A stretch of 64,000 bases of DNA, taken from NCBI RefSeq assembly GCF_005937185.1, contig NZ_VCNI01000001.1, positions 988,657 through 1,052,656 of the forward strand, given 5' to 3'. Below are positions 28,246-36,815 of this stretch, piece by piece. The position numbers and the translations under genes are program-made. The notes below the pieces were generated by a model, which searched no databases, was not told the origin of the DNA, and worked only from the letters and a program-made list of their open reading frames with translations. Origin of the DNA: Flagellimonas algicola. GTDB taxonomy: Bacteria > Bacteroidota > Bacteroidia > Flavobacteriales > Flavobacteriaceae. Numbering within the stretch: the stretch's first letter is position 1; each line of letters begins with the position of its first letter.

Positions 28246-28779
28246 ATGCGAATGACCAAGCTTATTATCGCCATTGCATTTTGTTCTATTGCAGCTGTTG
28301 CATGCAACGAGACAACTAAAGATATGGAAATTACAGAAGATCCCGTTATTTCCACATTTTATTTTATACGGCATGCGGAAAAGGACAGAACCGACCCCGA
28401 AAATAGAGATCCTGAATTGAATCAGGATGGTTTAAACAGGGCCATTAAATGGGCCGAGGTGTTTGATCCTATTGATTTGGATGCCGTATACTCCACAAAT
28501 TATGAACGAACATCCATGACAGCGGCGCCAACCTCTGTAAAGAAAGATATTCCCATCAAGTACTACGATCCGGCTTCATTGGATATCGAGGCGTTTAAAA
28601 ATTCCAACGAAAGATTGAATGTGCTAGTTGTGGGACACAGCAACACCACCCCTGATTTTGTCAATAAAATGTTGGGGGTTGATAAATATCAACCTATGGA
28701 TGACTCGGATAACAGCAGTCTTTTTGTTATTCGCATCATTAATGGGGAAGCCACAGATATCCGTTTGCAGATTGACTAG
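28246..28779 (+). CDS. Histidine-phosphatase family lipoprotein
   Basis: A 177-residue protein with a lipoprotein signal (lipobox AVAC at about residue 20) followed by a phosphoglycerate-mutase-like histidine phosphatase domain. The catalytic histidine is in FYFIRHAEKDR near residue 43, and the second conserved His is in LVVGHSNTTPDF near residue 128. The RHAEK variant, together with the small size, resembles SixA-like and periplasmic phosphatases rather than glycolytic mutase. It would act outside the inner membrane. The substrate is unknown. Its stop codon is directly adjacent to the stop of the convergent DUF6503 gene. Confidence 0.87.
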   Translation: MRMTKLIIAIAFCSIAAVACNETTKDMEITEDPVISTFYFIRHAEKDRTDPENRDPELNQDGLNRAIKWAEVFDPIDLDAVYSTNYERTSMTAAPTSVKKDIPIKYYDPASLDIEAFKNSNERLNVLVVGHSNTTPDFVNKMLGVDKYQPMDDSDNSSLFVIRIINGEATDIRLQID

Positions 28780-29535
28780 TCAGGGAGTAACTTCAATGTC
28801 AACAAGTTCAATTTTGGACAGAAGCTCCAAACCGTCTTTTTCAAACATTTTGCCAATTTCCAACAGGGACGTTCCTTTGGTTTTGGGTTTGAGGTTATTA
28901 TAATCCACAAAGCGAATTCCTTCCACGAATCTTTCATTGTACGCTTCCCTAAAACGTTGTCCTCCTCCATCGGTGTGATAGTCATAGGCCAAATAATCCA
29001 CCTTAAAAGTTTCGGTGTTAAACCAATAGATATAGGTGTCATCAAAGTCCTTACCTCCCCCTTCTTGATCAAAGGTTACTTTTAGCTTAAAATAAGGCAC
29101 CCCCTTGATGGCTTCAGTTCCCAGTAGCTCTTTGTGCACCGCCTTGTCGTTCAAACCATAGGGCAATCGTGCAAAATAATGTACGGAGTTTACGGAATTT
29201 GCGTATTTGAAAGCCAGAGTATCGGGTAAGGATACTAGGGAATCATTGAAATAGCGTTTCAAATCCGAATTGGTCTTGACATCCTTGATTGTTACAGAAT
29301 CCAAGAAGGTGATACGTTCCAACAGCTTCTTACCATTATCAATCTGCGAACTGTATTTTCTACCCCTGAACTTAAATGATGTCCTTTGGGTTTTATACAG
29401 TTGTCCCCCACTGATTTCAATGGACTTGTCTACAATTTCTTGGGCTGTTAATTGGGTTTTGGCTTGTTGTTTACAGGACAAGGTGAATACCAAAATCAAT
29501 CCAAAAAAAACAGGTTTCATAAACATCGGTTTCAT
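28780..29535 (-). CDS. DUF6503-type lipoprotein
   Basis: A 251-residue lipoprotein whose signal ends in LSC (LILVFTLSCKQQ). Two starts are possible, MKPMFMKPVFFG or the internal MKPVFFG six codons later. The mature protein is beta-rich with AQEIVDKSIEISGGQLYKTQRTSFKFRGRKY and YIYWFNTETFKVDYLAYDYHTDGGGQRFREAYN. This resembles the outer-membrane lipoprotein carrier-like fold (LolA/LppX shape) seen in Bacteroidota DUF6503 proteins. That family assignment rests on sequence memory, not on a search. The start is 54 bases from the divergent smpB. Confidence 0.75.
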   Translation of the reverse strand: MKPMFMKPVFFGLILVFTLSCKQQAKTQLTAQEIVDKSIEISGGQLYKTQRTSFKFRGRKYSSQIDNGKKLLERITFLDSVTIKDVKTNSDLKRYFNDSLVSLPDTLAFKYANSVNSVHYFARLPYGLNDKAVHKELLGTEAIKGVPYFKLKVTFDQEGGGKDFDDTYIYWFNTETFKVDYLAYDYHTDGGGQRFREAYNERFVEGIRFVDYNNLKPKTKGTSLLEIGKMFEKDGLELLSKIELVDIEVTP

Positions 29536-29575
29536 AGATAATCGTAAAATTCAATACAACATTACAAAGAGTTTC

Positions 29576-29583
29576 TATTTTTG
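29576..29583 (+). promoter_or_regulatory. -7 element of smpB, probably leaderless
   Basis: TATTTTTG ends 5 bases before the smpB ATG at 29589. No TTG -33 box is visible. If used, transcription would start at or next to the start codon. Confidence 0.5.
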
Positions 29584-29588
29584 TCCCA

Positions 29589-30050
29589 ATGCAGAAAAAC
29601 ATTAACATAAAAAACAAGCGCGCCAGATTTGATTACGAAATTTTGGACACCTACATGGCTGGGATAGTTTTGGGAGGGACCGAGATCAAATCCATCAGAT
29701 TGGGCAAAGCCTCGCTGTCCCAAAGCTTTTGCGAGTTCAATGAGCGTGGGGAGCTTTTTGTGATCAATATGCAAGTGGATGAGTACAGCCATGGGGGTTA
29801 CTACAATCACAAACCCAAAGCGGAGCGTAAACTTTTGCTCAACAAAAGAGAACTAAAAAAACTACGTAGGGAGGTAGCCACTTCTGGACTTACCATAATT
29901 CCAATCAACCTATTTATAAATGAAAAGGGGTTAGCCAAAGTAAACATTGGTCTGGCAAAGGGTAAAAAACAGTATGACAAAAGGGAAACCATGAAGGACA
30001 GGGATAACAAACGTGATCTATCCCGCATCAAAAAAAACTTTAACAGTTAA
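29589..30050 (+). CDS. smpB: SsrA-binding protein
   Basis: A 153-residue partner of tmRNA in rescue of stalled ribosomes. It has the typical start [23 protein letters not shown], the OB-fold core [21 protein letters not shown], the segment [21 protein letters not shown], and the basic tail [26 protein letters not shown] that becomes helical in the ribosome. Length and motifs are fully standard. The gene is convergent with pcm, with only 4 bases between the two stop codons. Confidence 0.97.
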   Translation: MQKNINIKNKRARFDYEILDTYMAGIVLGGTEIKSIRLGKASLSQSFCEFNERGELFVINMQVDEYSHGGYYNHKPKAERKLLLNKRELKKLRREVATSGLTIIPINLFINEKGLAKVNIGLAKGKKQYDKRETMKDRDNKRDLSRIKKNFNS

Positions 30051-30054
30051 GGGG

Positions 30055-30696
30055 TCAGTTTTTGTTTTCCAGTAGCGGTACAAACCTAAAGGCCCCCAAC
30101 TCCTGCTTTTCAAATTCTTTTTCAGATTTTCGGGTGAACAAGGTCATGGTCTGACTGTCTACACCCACAGGAATCACTAACTTCCCGCCTACTTTCAATT
30201 GGGACATTAGGGCCTTGGGGACTTTTGGAGCACCAGCTGTTACGATGATACCATCAAATGGCGCGTCTTCCGGCAAGCCCTTGTAGCCATCCCCAAAAAC
30301 AACTTTTTTGGGTCGATAATTCATTTTGGCAAAGAACAATTTTGTCTTTTTAAACAGTTCTTGCTGCCGCTCAATGGTGTAAACTTTGGCCTTTAGGTGC
30401 AACAAAACTGCCGTTTGATATCCGCTTCCCGTCCCGATTTCTAAAATCCTGTCATTAGGTTTAATCTGAAGAAGCTCAGTCTGGAAGGCAACAGTATAGG
30501 GTTGGGAAATGGTTTGTTCCGCTCCTATAGGGAAAGCTTTGTCCTGATAGGCATGATCCTCAAAACCACTATCCAAAAAAAGATGTCTGGGAATGGTTTT
30601 GATGGCCTCCAAAACTTTTTTATCGGCTATTCCTTTGGCTACCAATATCTCTGTTAATTGGTTGCGCATTCCCTTATGTTTATGAGTATCTTTCAT
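30055..30696 (-). CDS. pcm: Protein-L-isoaspartate O-methyltransferase
   Basis: A 213-residue SAM-dependent enzyme that repairs isoaspartyl residues in aged proteins. SAM motif I reads ILEIGTGSGYQTAVLLHL near residue 80. The upstream TISQPYTVAFQTELLQIKPNDR is the family's substrate-binding signature, and the later IIVTAGAPKVPKALMSQLKVGGKLVIPVG is also diagnostic. There is no signal peptide, so it is cytoplasmic. A -7 box (TAATTTTG) lies 37 bases upstream on the minus strand, back to back with that of the divergent oxidoreductase gene. Confidence 0.96.
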   Translation of the reverse strand: MKDTHKHKGMRNQLTEILVAKGIADKKVLEAIKTIPRHLFLDSGFEDHAYQDKAFPIGAEQTISQPYTVAFQTELLQIKPNDRILEIGTGSGYQTAVLLHLKAKVYTIERQQELFKKTKLFFAKMNYRPKKVVFGDGYKGLPEDAPFDGIIVTAGAPKVPKALMSQLKVGGKLVIPVGVDSQTMTLFTRKSEKEFEKQELGAFRFVPLLENKN

Positions 30697-30733
30697 GCTG
30701 TTGGTCTGGCCAACGAATTTAAAAAGTTCCTTG

Positions 30734-30741
30734 CAAAATTA
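30734..30741 (-). promoter_or_regulatory. -7 element of pcm
   Basis: Minus-strand TAATTTTG matches TAnnTTTG. No TTG is seen at the expected -33 distance. The predicted leader is about 35 bases. Confidence 0.45.
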
Positions 30742-30788
30742 ATAGTGGGTTGCACACTAATTTTCATGGAAGAGTGGTGGCATATCCT

Positions 30789-30796
30789 TATTTTTG
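30789..30796 (+). promoter_or_regulatory. -7 element of the Gfo/Idh gene
   Basis: TATTTTTG lies 9 bases before ATG 30806 and 15 before ATG 30812. It overlaps a possible TTG start at 30794, which is therefore rejected. Confidence 0.45.
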
Positions 30797-30811
30797 ACAA
30801 AAACAATGGGT

Positions 30812-31777
30812 ATGCTAAAAGTAGGTGTCCTCGGTGCCGGACATTTGGGTAAAATCCACCTAAGGCTCTTAAACGAATCGGATAAATACGAACTTGTTGG
30901 TTTTTATGATCCCGATGAAATCAATGCTAAAAAAGTAGCGGCCGAATTTGGTTACTCCTATATTGAAAATATCAATGAATTAATTGATTTAGTAGATGTT
31001 GTTGATATAGTTACCCCTACCCTTTCCCATTTTGATTGTGCCAAAAAAGCTATTGAAAAAGGACGGCATATCTTTATTGAAAAACCGATTACCAACACCT
31101 TGGATGAAGCAGAACAACTGCTCGAACTAGTTAATCAACATAGCGTAAAGGGACAGGTGGGGCATGTGGAACGATTCAATCCCGCTTTTTTAGCTGTTAA
31201 GGATAAGATTGACACGCCCATGTTCATAGAGACACACCGTTTGGCAGAATTCAACCCCAGGGGAACTGATGTTCCTGTGGTTTTGGATCTTATGATTCAT
31301 GATATTGATGCCATTTTAAGTGTGGTCAATTCTGAGGTGAAACAAATCAACGCCAGCGGGGTTTCCGTAATCAGTAAATCTCCTGACATTGCCAATGCCC
31401 GTATTGAATTTGAAAACGGTTGCGTGGCCAACCTTACCTCAAGCAGGATTTCTTTGAAGAATATGAGAAAGTCAAGGTTTTTCCAACGAGATGCCTACAT
31501 TTCGGTGGATTTCTTGGAGAAGAAGGTGGAAGTGGTCAAGATGAAAGATGCCCCTAAACAGCCAGGGGATTTTGATATGATCTTACAAAACGCCGAGGGA
31601 GAAAAGAAGCAAATTTATTTTGAGAACCCTGACATTCAAGCCAACAATGCCATTTTAGACGAGCTGGAAACCTTTGCAGATGCCATCAACACGGACACAG
31701 AACCCATCGTGACCTTGGAACAAGGAACCAATGCCCTTCGTGTGGCCTTACAGATTATTGAATCCTTCGAAAATTGA
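30812..31777 (+). CDS. Gfo/Idh/MocA-family NAD(P)-dependent oxidoreductase
   Basis: A 321-residue enzyme. The N-terminal Rossmann motif is KVGVLGAGHLGKIHLRLL. The conserved EKPITNTLDEAE (Glu-Lys-Pro with catalytic Lys) lies near residue 92. The C-terminal alpha/beta domain carries GQVGHVERFNPAF and LDLMIHDIDAIL, where His is the usual catalytic partner. Substrates of the family are sugars, inositols or nucleotide sugars, and the precise one is not clear. Two starts are possible, ATG 30806 (adds MG) or 30812. It begins a dense + strand run and is followed 28 bases later by the 3-hydroxyacyl-CoA dehydrogenase gene. Confidence 0.9.
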   Translation: MLKVGVLGAGHLGKIHLRLLNESDKYELVGFYDPDEINAKKVAAEFGYSYIENINELIDLVDVVDIVTPTLSHFDCAKKAIEKGRHIFIEKPITNTLDEAEQLLELVNQHSVKGQVGHVERFNPAFLAVKDKIDTPMFIETHRLAEFNPRGTDVPVVLDLMIHDIDAILSVVNSEVKQINASGVSVISKSPDIANARIEFENGCVANLTSSRISLKNMRKSRFFQRDAYISVDFLEKKVEVVKMKDAPKQPGDFDMILQNAEGEKKQIYFENPDIQANNAILDELETFADAINTDTEPIVTLEQGTNALRVALQIIESFEN

Positions 31778-31805
31778 TTCGCTTAAGCTAAAAGCAAACT
31801 ATCTT

Positions 31806-32693
31806 ATGAAAACTATTGCTGTAATTGGAGCTGGAACCATGGGAAATGGAATCGCCCACGTTTTTGCCCAAAACGGATTTCAAGTCAACCTTATTGATAT
31901 TGCCCAAACATCCTTGGACATAGGTTTGGCAAACATTGCCAAAAACTTGGATCGCATGATTGTCAAAGAGAAAATCTCTGCTGTGGACAAGGAAAATACC
32001 CTGGATAATATTACAACCTTTACAGTGTTGAAGGAAGGTGTGGCCCAAGTAGATTTGGTGGTTGAAGCGGCTACAGAAAATCTGGACATAAAACTGGGCA
32101 TTTTTAAGGAACTGGATGAAATCTGCGATGCAAAAACCTTGTTGGCCACCAACACCTCCTCCATTTCCATAACCCAGATTGCTGCAGCAACCAACAGACC
32201 TGAAAAAGTAATTGGGATGCATTTCATGAATCCTGTACCCATTATGAAATTGGTGGAAATCATCCGTGGTTATAGTACTTCAGATGACGTAACCCAAAGC
32301 ATTATGGATCTCTCTGTGAAATTGGGCAAAACGCCCACTGAGGTCAACGATTATCCTGGTTTTGTGGCCAACCGTATTTTGATGCCCATGATCAATGAGG
32401 CTATTGAAACGCTTTACAATGCAGTGGCAGGCGTTCAGGAAATAGACACCGTTATGAAATTGGGTATGGCCCACCCCATGGGACCGTTGCAACTGGCGGA
32501 CTTTATTGGACTTGACGTGTGTCTTTCCATTTTGAAGGTCATGTACAATGGGTTCAAAAACCCGAAATATGCCCCATGCCCCCTTCTAGTCAACATGGTC
32601 ATGGCCGGTAAGCTTGGTGTAAAATCCGGGGAAGGATTCTATGATTACTCCGAATCCAGAAAGGCGGAAAAAGTAGCGAATCAATTTAGCTAG
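31806..32693 (+). CDS. hbd: 3-hydroxybutyryl/3-hydroxyacyl-CoA dehydrogenase
   Basis: A 295-residue NAD-dependent enzyme that oxidises 3-hydroxyacyl-CoA to 3-ketoacyl-CoA in fatty-acid or butyrate metabolism. The start at MKTIAVIGAGTMGNGIAHVFA puts the Rossmann GxGxxG at residue 8, as usual. The frame extends 25 codons upstream into the previous gene and is not used. The family segment VIGMHFMNPVPIMKLVEIIRG includes catalytic His, and PGFVANRILMPMINEAIETL marks the C-terminal domain. It is the short single-function type. The next gene follows after only 3 bases. Confidence 0.95.
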   Translation: MKTIAVIGAGTMGNGIAHVFAQNGFQVNLIDIAQTSLDIGLANIAKNLDRMIVKEKISAVDKENTLDNITTFTVLKEGVAQVDLVVEAATENLDIKLGIFKELDEICDAKTLLATNTSSISITQIAAATNRPEKVIGMHFMNPVPIMKLVEIIRGYSTSDDVTQSIMDLSVKLGKTPTEVNDYPGFVANRILMPMINEAIETLYNAVAGVQEIDTVMKLGMAHPMGPLQLADFIGLDVCLSILKVMYNGFKNPKYAPCPLLVNMVMAGKLGVKSGEGFYDYSESRKAEKVANQFS

Positions 32694-32696
32694 GGC

Positions 32697-33932
32697 ATGG
32701 CTATCATTAAACCTTTTAAAGCCATTCGTCCTGCTGAGGATAAAGCTTCATTTGTGGCTACCAGGTCCTATGAGGAATATTCAAAAGATGAGCTTAAATC
32801 GGTTTTAAAGTACAATCCCTTTTCTTTTTTGCATATTCTCAATCCCGGGTTTAAGTTTCATAAAAATATTTCAGGGAAAGAACGGTTCAGGTTGGTTCAC
32901 AATCGGTATTTGGAATTTTTGGAAGACAACGTTTTCCTAAAGGATAATGAACCTTGTTTTTATCTCTATCAAATATCCAAAGGCCGTTTCAAAACTTTGG
33001 GATTCTTTTGTGCCTGTAGCGTGGTGGATTATGAAAACGATGTTATACGCAAACACGAGGATACCATTCAGCGTAGGGAAAAATTGTTTGCCGATTATTT
33101 GGATACCGTAGGATTCAATGCAGAACCTGTTTTGATGACCTATGCTGATAATTCCACAATCAGCGCACTTCTGGGCACAGAAGCTTCCAAAAGTCCTGTT
33201 TATAATTTTACCACTACGGACAAGTATAATCATCAGCTGTGGAAAATTGGGGATTCTTCCACTATAAAGCAACTTCAAAAAGCCTTTGAAGAGATGGATG
33301 CGCTTTACATTGCGGATGGACATCACAGAAGCGCCTCCTCCCATCTTCTCGCGGAAAAGAAGAAAACTAAGAATGACGAGCATACTGGACATGAGGCCTA
33401 CAACTATTTTATGGCTTATCTCATTCCGGAAACAGCAATCAAGATTTACGAGTTCAATAGAATGGTAAAGGACTTAAATGGTCTTTCCAAAGAGGAATTT
33501 TTAATAGCGTTGGATGAACTTTTTAGAATAGAGAAAAAAGACGATGGGCTTTATAAACCTACTCAAAAACATCACTTCAGTATGTATTTGGATGGGGAAT
33601 TTTTTTCGCTCTATTTGCGCAAAAAGGTCTATAAAATCACTGATGCCCTTAGCGAACTGGATACCCAAATCCTATATAAGACCATTTTGGAACCTATCCT
33701 GGGCATTCATGATTTAAGGAATGATAAACGTATTTCTTATGGGTATGGCAAACACAATGTCATTCAAATGAAAGACGCCATAGACAGTGGAAATTTTGCG
33801 GTAGGCTTTAGTTTGGTCCCCACTAGCATGGATGAAATCAAGGCCATTGCCGATGCAGGCTTGGTAATGCCGCCCAAGAGTACTTATATTGAGCCCAAAC
33901 TCCGTAGTGGGTTGGCTATTTACGAATTTTAG
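32697..33932 (+). CDS. DUF1015 family protein
   Basis: A 411-residue cytoplasmic protein of the DUF1015 family, usually found near serine biosynthesis genes in this phylum. Diagnostic pieces are KPFKAIRPAEDKASFVATRSYEEYS at the N-terminus, the YIADGHHRSASSHLLAEKK motif near residue 203, and EPILGIHDLRNDKRISYGYGK toward the C-terminus. The function is not established. The ADGHHR motif suggests a hydrolase or kinase-like site. It follows hbd by 3 bases and precedes yggS by 4 bases, so all three are probably co-translated. Confidence 0.9.
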   Translation: MAIIKPFKAIRPAEDKASFVATRSYEEYSKDELKSVLKYNPFSFLHILNPGFKFHKNISGKERFRLVHNRYLEFLEDNVFLKDNEPCFYLYQISKGRFKTLGFFCACSVVDYENDVIRKHEDTIQRREKLFADYLDTVGFNAEPVLMTYADNSTISALLGTEASKSPVYNFTTTDKYNHQLWKIGDSSTIKQLQKAFEEMDALYIADGHHRSASSHLLAEKKKTKNDEHTGHEAYNYFMAYLIPETAIKIYEFNRMVKDLNGLSKEEFLIALDELFRIEKKDDGLYKPTQKHHFSMYLDGEFFSLYLRKKVYKITDALSELDTQILYKTILEPILGIHDLRNDKRISYGYGKHNVIQMKDAIDSGNFAVGFSLVPTSMDEIKAIADAGLVMPPKSTYIEPKLRSGLAIYEF

Positions 33933-33936
33933 CAGC

Positions 33937-34596
33937 ATGTCTATTAAAGAGACCCTTACAAACATCAATGATTCCTTACCAAAGGAGGTTACTTTAGTAG
34001 CCGTTTCCAAAACCAAACCTATTGAAACTATAATGGAAGCCTACGAGGCTGGCCAACGGGTTTTTGGGGAAAACAAAATCCAGGAAATGGCCCAAAAGTG
34101 GGAGCAGCTTCCCAAGGATATTGAATGGCATATGATTGGGCATGTGCAGCGAAATAAGGTGAAGTATATGGCTGAGTTTGTGAGTTTGATCCATGGGGTG
34201 GATAGTTTACGGCTCCTTGTGGAGATTGATAAACAAGCTAAAAAGCACAAGAGAGTAATCCCTTGTCTTTTACAGATGCATATTGCCGAAGAGTCTACCA
34301 AATTTGGTTTGGATGAACAAGAGCTGCATGAAATGATATCTTCAGAAACCTTTGCCCAGTTGGAGCATGTTCAAATCAAGGGTTTAATGGGCATGGCTAC
34401 CTTAACTGAAGACCAAAATCAGATACGAAAGGAATTTGCCCATTTAAAATTCATATTTGATAAAGTGCAAGACCAATTATCAAACATTTCTGTACTCTCC
34501 ATGGGTATGAGCGGGGATTATTCCATAGCCATAAAGGAAGGTAGTACCATGGTGCGCATAGGAAGTAGTATCTTTGGAGCACGGAATTATAACTAA
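33937..34596 (+). CDS. YggS/PLPBP family PLP-binding protein
   Basis: A 219-residue single-domain TIM-barrel protein related to alanine racemase, which controls vitamin B6 and amino acid homeostasis without a known catalytic reaction. The PLP-binding lysine lies in VTLVAVSKTKP near residue 25. Further motifs are FGENKIQEM, EWHMIGHVQRNKVKYM, KGLMGMATL and LSMGMSGDYSIAIKEGSTMVRIGSSIFG, which contains the phosphate-binding Ser/Gly loop. The start is placed at MSIKETL, since earlier in-frame residues lie inside the DUF1015 gene. Confidence 0.95.
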   Translation: MSIKETLTNINDSLPKEVTLVAVSKTKPIETIMEAYEAGQRVFGENKIQEMAQKWEQLPKDIEWHMIGHVQRNKVKYMAEFVSLIHGVDSLRLLVEIDKQAKKHKRVIPCLLQMHIAEESTKFGLDEQELHEMISSETFAQLEHVQIKGLMGMATLTEDQNQIRKEFAHLKFIFDKVQDQLSNISVLSMGMSGDYSIAIKEGSTMVRIGSSIFGARNYN

Positions 34597-34617
34597 TCCC
34601 TTTTTCCAACCATATTC

Positions 34618-35979
34618 ATGTACGCCGTACTCGATATAGAAAGCACCGGAGGTAAATACAACGAAGAGGGAATCATGGAAATTGCCATCCACAAATATGA
34701 TGGAAATCAGGTGGTGGATACATTCATGAGTCTTGTCAATCCGGAGCGGGAAATCCAACCTTTTGTTACCAAACTTACTGGCATCAACAACAAGATGCTG
34801 CGTACCGCTCCAAAATTCCATGAGGTAGCCAAACGCATAGTGGAAATCACGGAAGGAGCGATTCTGGTAGCGCACAATGCCCAGTTTGATTATAGAATCC
34901 TTCGTACGGAATTCAGAAGATTGGGATATGACTTTCAGCGAAAGACCCTTTGCACGGTTGACCTCTCCAAAAAACTGTTGCCCGACGCAGAATCCCACAG
35001 TTTGGGCAAATTGGTAAGATCTCTTGGGATTCCCATGAGTGATAGGCACAGGGCCAATGGTGATGCCATAGCTACCCTAAAACTGTTTAAGATGTTGCTC
35101 GATAAGGATTCAAGCAAGTCCATTGTCAAAGAGGTGGTGAGAAAAGAAACAGAAGGAGAGCTTTCGCCAACCCAGCTGGATATTGTATCCGATCTACCAT
35201 CGGAAACTGGTGTGTACTATATGCACGACAAAGAGGGGGAAATCATTTTTCTAGGAAAGACCAAGAATGCCAAGAAAAGAGTCAACCAGCACTTTACCAA
35301 TGTAGGGCAACTGGCCCGTAAACTTCAGAAAGAAACCAAAAAAGTCTCCTTTGAACGAACTGGTAGTGAACTGGTGGCCATTCTCAAGGAGTATCAAGAA
35401 CTGCAAAATAACAATCCGAGGCATAACAGCATTGCTAAAAAGAAATTGTTTTCCCATGTCATTAATTTCCATCAGAATGGAACCCCGCATATTGAAGTTG
35501 AAATTGTAAAAAATAAATTTCGGAGAAAGCAGAACCTTGGATTTAGCGGAGCGGTTTCGGCCAAAAATTTTCTAAAAAAAATTAGCGAGGAGTTCGAGCT
35601 TTGCCCCTCTTCTTTGGGATTGGATGTTGAATGCAAACATATCCAAAATGGATGCGCCCAAGGGTGCACCGATATCGAAAATGCTCCGGTTTACAACCAA
35701 AAAGCCAGTTCAGCATTCCAAAAATACAGCTTGTTGGGCAAAAGCATAGCCGTTTTGGACAAAGGCCGGGAAGTGGGAGAACGTAGTTTTATCTTGATTA
35801 AGGATGGCATTTTAAAAGGTTTTGGATATGTGGAGCTTAACCATCAAATAAATAATATTCATATCTTAGAATCCATTATAACCCCTATGACCAGCGACGA
35901 GAATACTACGTTTATTGTAGAATCGTACCTAAGAAAAAACAGTAGGCTCAAGGTTTTGGAGTTAACCTCTACCGCTTGA
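34618..35979 (+). CDS. DnaQ-like 3'-5' exonuclease fused to GIY-YIG nuclease domain
   Basis: A 453-residue DNA-processing protein. Residues 1-165 form a DEDDh exonuclease of the PolIII epsilon type (Asp/Glu in VLDIESTG, LVAHNAQFDYRIL, and DRHRANGDAIAT with the fifth-motif His). Residues ~195-275 resemble the UvrC N-terminal GIY-YIG nuclease (GVYYMHDKEGEIIFLGKTKNAKKRV), where YIG has drifted to FLG. The last ~170 residues include a cysteine group (CPSSLGLDVECKHIQNGCAQGC) like that of UvrC/Cho. Such fusions suggest excision repair rather than replication proofreading. Its stop overlaps the TTG start of the channel gene by 3 bases. Confidence 0.9.
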   Translation: MYAVLDIESTGGKYNEEGIMEIAIHKYDGNQVVDTFMSLVNPEREIQPFVTKLTGINNKMLRTAPKFHEVAKRIVEITEGAILVAHNAQFDYRILRTEFRRLGYDFQRKTLCTVDLSKKLLPDAESHSLGKLVRSLGIPMSDRHRANGDAIATLKLFKMLLDKDSSKSIVKEVVRKETEGELSPTQLDIVSDLPSETGVYYMHDKEGEIIFLGKTKNAKKRVNQHFTNVGQLARKLQKETKKVSFERTGSELVAILKEYQELQNNNPRHNSIAKKKLFSHVINFHQNGTPHIEVEIVKNKFRRKQNLGFSGAVSAKNFLKKISEEFELCPSSLGLDVECKHIQNGCAQGCTDIENAPVYNQKASSAFQKYSLLGKSIAVLDKGREVGERSFILIKDGILKGFGYVELNHQINNIHILESIITPMTSDENTTFIVESYLRKNSRLKVLELTSTA

Positions 35980-36815
35980 AAGCACATAAAATACATTCGG
36001 GTTGGAAGAACACGCTTCATGAGATAATTTATGAAGCCGATACCCCCTTGGGTAAACTATTTGACTTGGTCCTGATCATTTTAATTGTGCTCAGTGTTGT
36101 TTTGGTAATGCTGGAAAGTGTCAAGGAGATAGATGTGCACTATCACAAAGTGCTACTTACCCTGGAATGGGTCATTACCATTTTCTTTACGCTGGAGTAC
36201 ATTGCCCGTCTCATCAGTATAAAAAAGCCATGGAAGTACGTTTTCAGCTTTTACGGAATTATCGATTTTGTCTCCACCATTCCACTATATCTCTCCTATA
36301 TCTTGGCTGGATCCCAAGTGCTATTGGCTGTAAGGGCCTTTAGGTTATTGCGGATTTTCAGGATTCTGAAGTTGGTGAAGTTTATGGGCGAGGCGTCCCA
36401 GTTAAAAGCAGCACTGAAAGCAAGCAGGGCCAAAATTGCCGTTTTTATTTATGTGGTCCTTATTCTTTCTGTAATTATGGGAACCATAATGTACCTAATA
36501 GAAAGTGACGAAGCCGGATTTACCAGTATTCCCAGAAGTATTTACTGGACCATAGTGACCTTGACTACCGTGGGTTATGGCGACATTGCCCCTCAAACCA
36601 ACCTGGGACAGTTTTTGGCCACCGTAATCATGATTTTGGGTTATGGGATCATTGCGGTACCTACTGGGATTGTTACCGTTGAATTCTCCAGACATAAAAA
36701 GGGGCAAACGGCCGCCAGTGTGGTACACACCAATACCCAAGCCTGCCCTAGCTGTGCAGCTGAAGGGCATCGGGACGATGCCACCAACTGTTATAACTGT
36801 GGCGATTTATTATGA
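35976..36815 (+). CDS. Voltage-gated-type potassium channel with C-terminal zinc ribbon
   Basis: A 279-residue six-TM ion channel. S4 is recognisable from regularly spaced Arg/Lys (RAFRLLRIFRILKLVK, about residues 119-134). The pore loop holds the K+ selectivity filter in TVTTVGYGD style (TLTTVGYGDIAP near residue 196), followed by S6. The short cytoplasmic tail carries two CxxC-like pairs (CPSC...CYNC), forming a zinc ribbon. It uses a TTG start overlapping the previous stop (TTGA), and its own stop overlaps the miaA ATG (ATGA). The zinc ribbon is uncommon on K+ channels and could be a sensor or tetramerisation element (inference). Confidence 0.92.
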   Translation: MKAHKIHSGWKNTLHEIIYEADTPLGKLFDLVLIILIVLSVVLVMLESVKEIDVHYHKVLLTLEWVITIFFTLEYIARLISIKKPWKYVFSFYGIIDFVSTIPLYLSYILAGSQVLLAVRAFRLLRIFRILKLVKFMGEASQLKAALKASRAKIAVFIYVVLILSVIMGTIMYLIESDEAGFTSIPRSIYWTIVTLTTVGYGDIAPQTNLGQFLATVIMILGYGIIAVPTGIVTVEFSRHKKGQTAASVVHTNTQACPSCAAEGHRDDATNCYNCGDLL

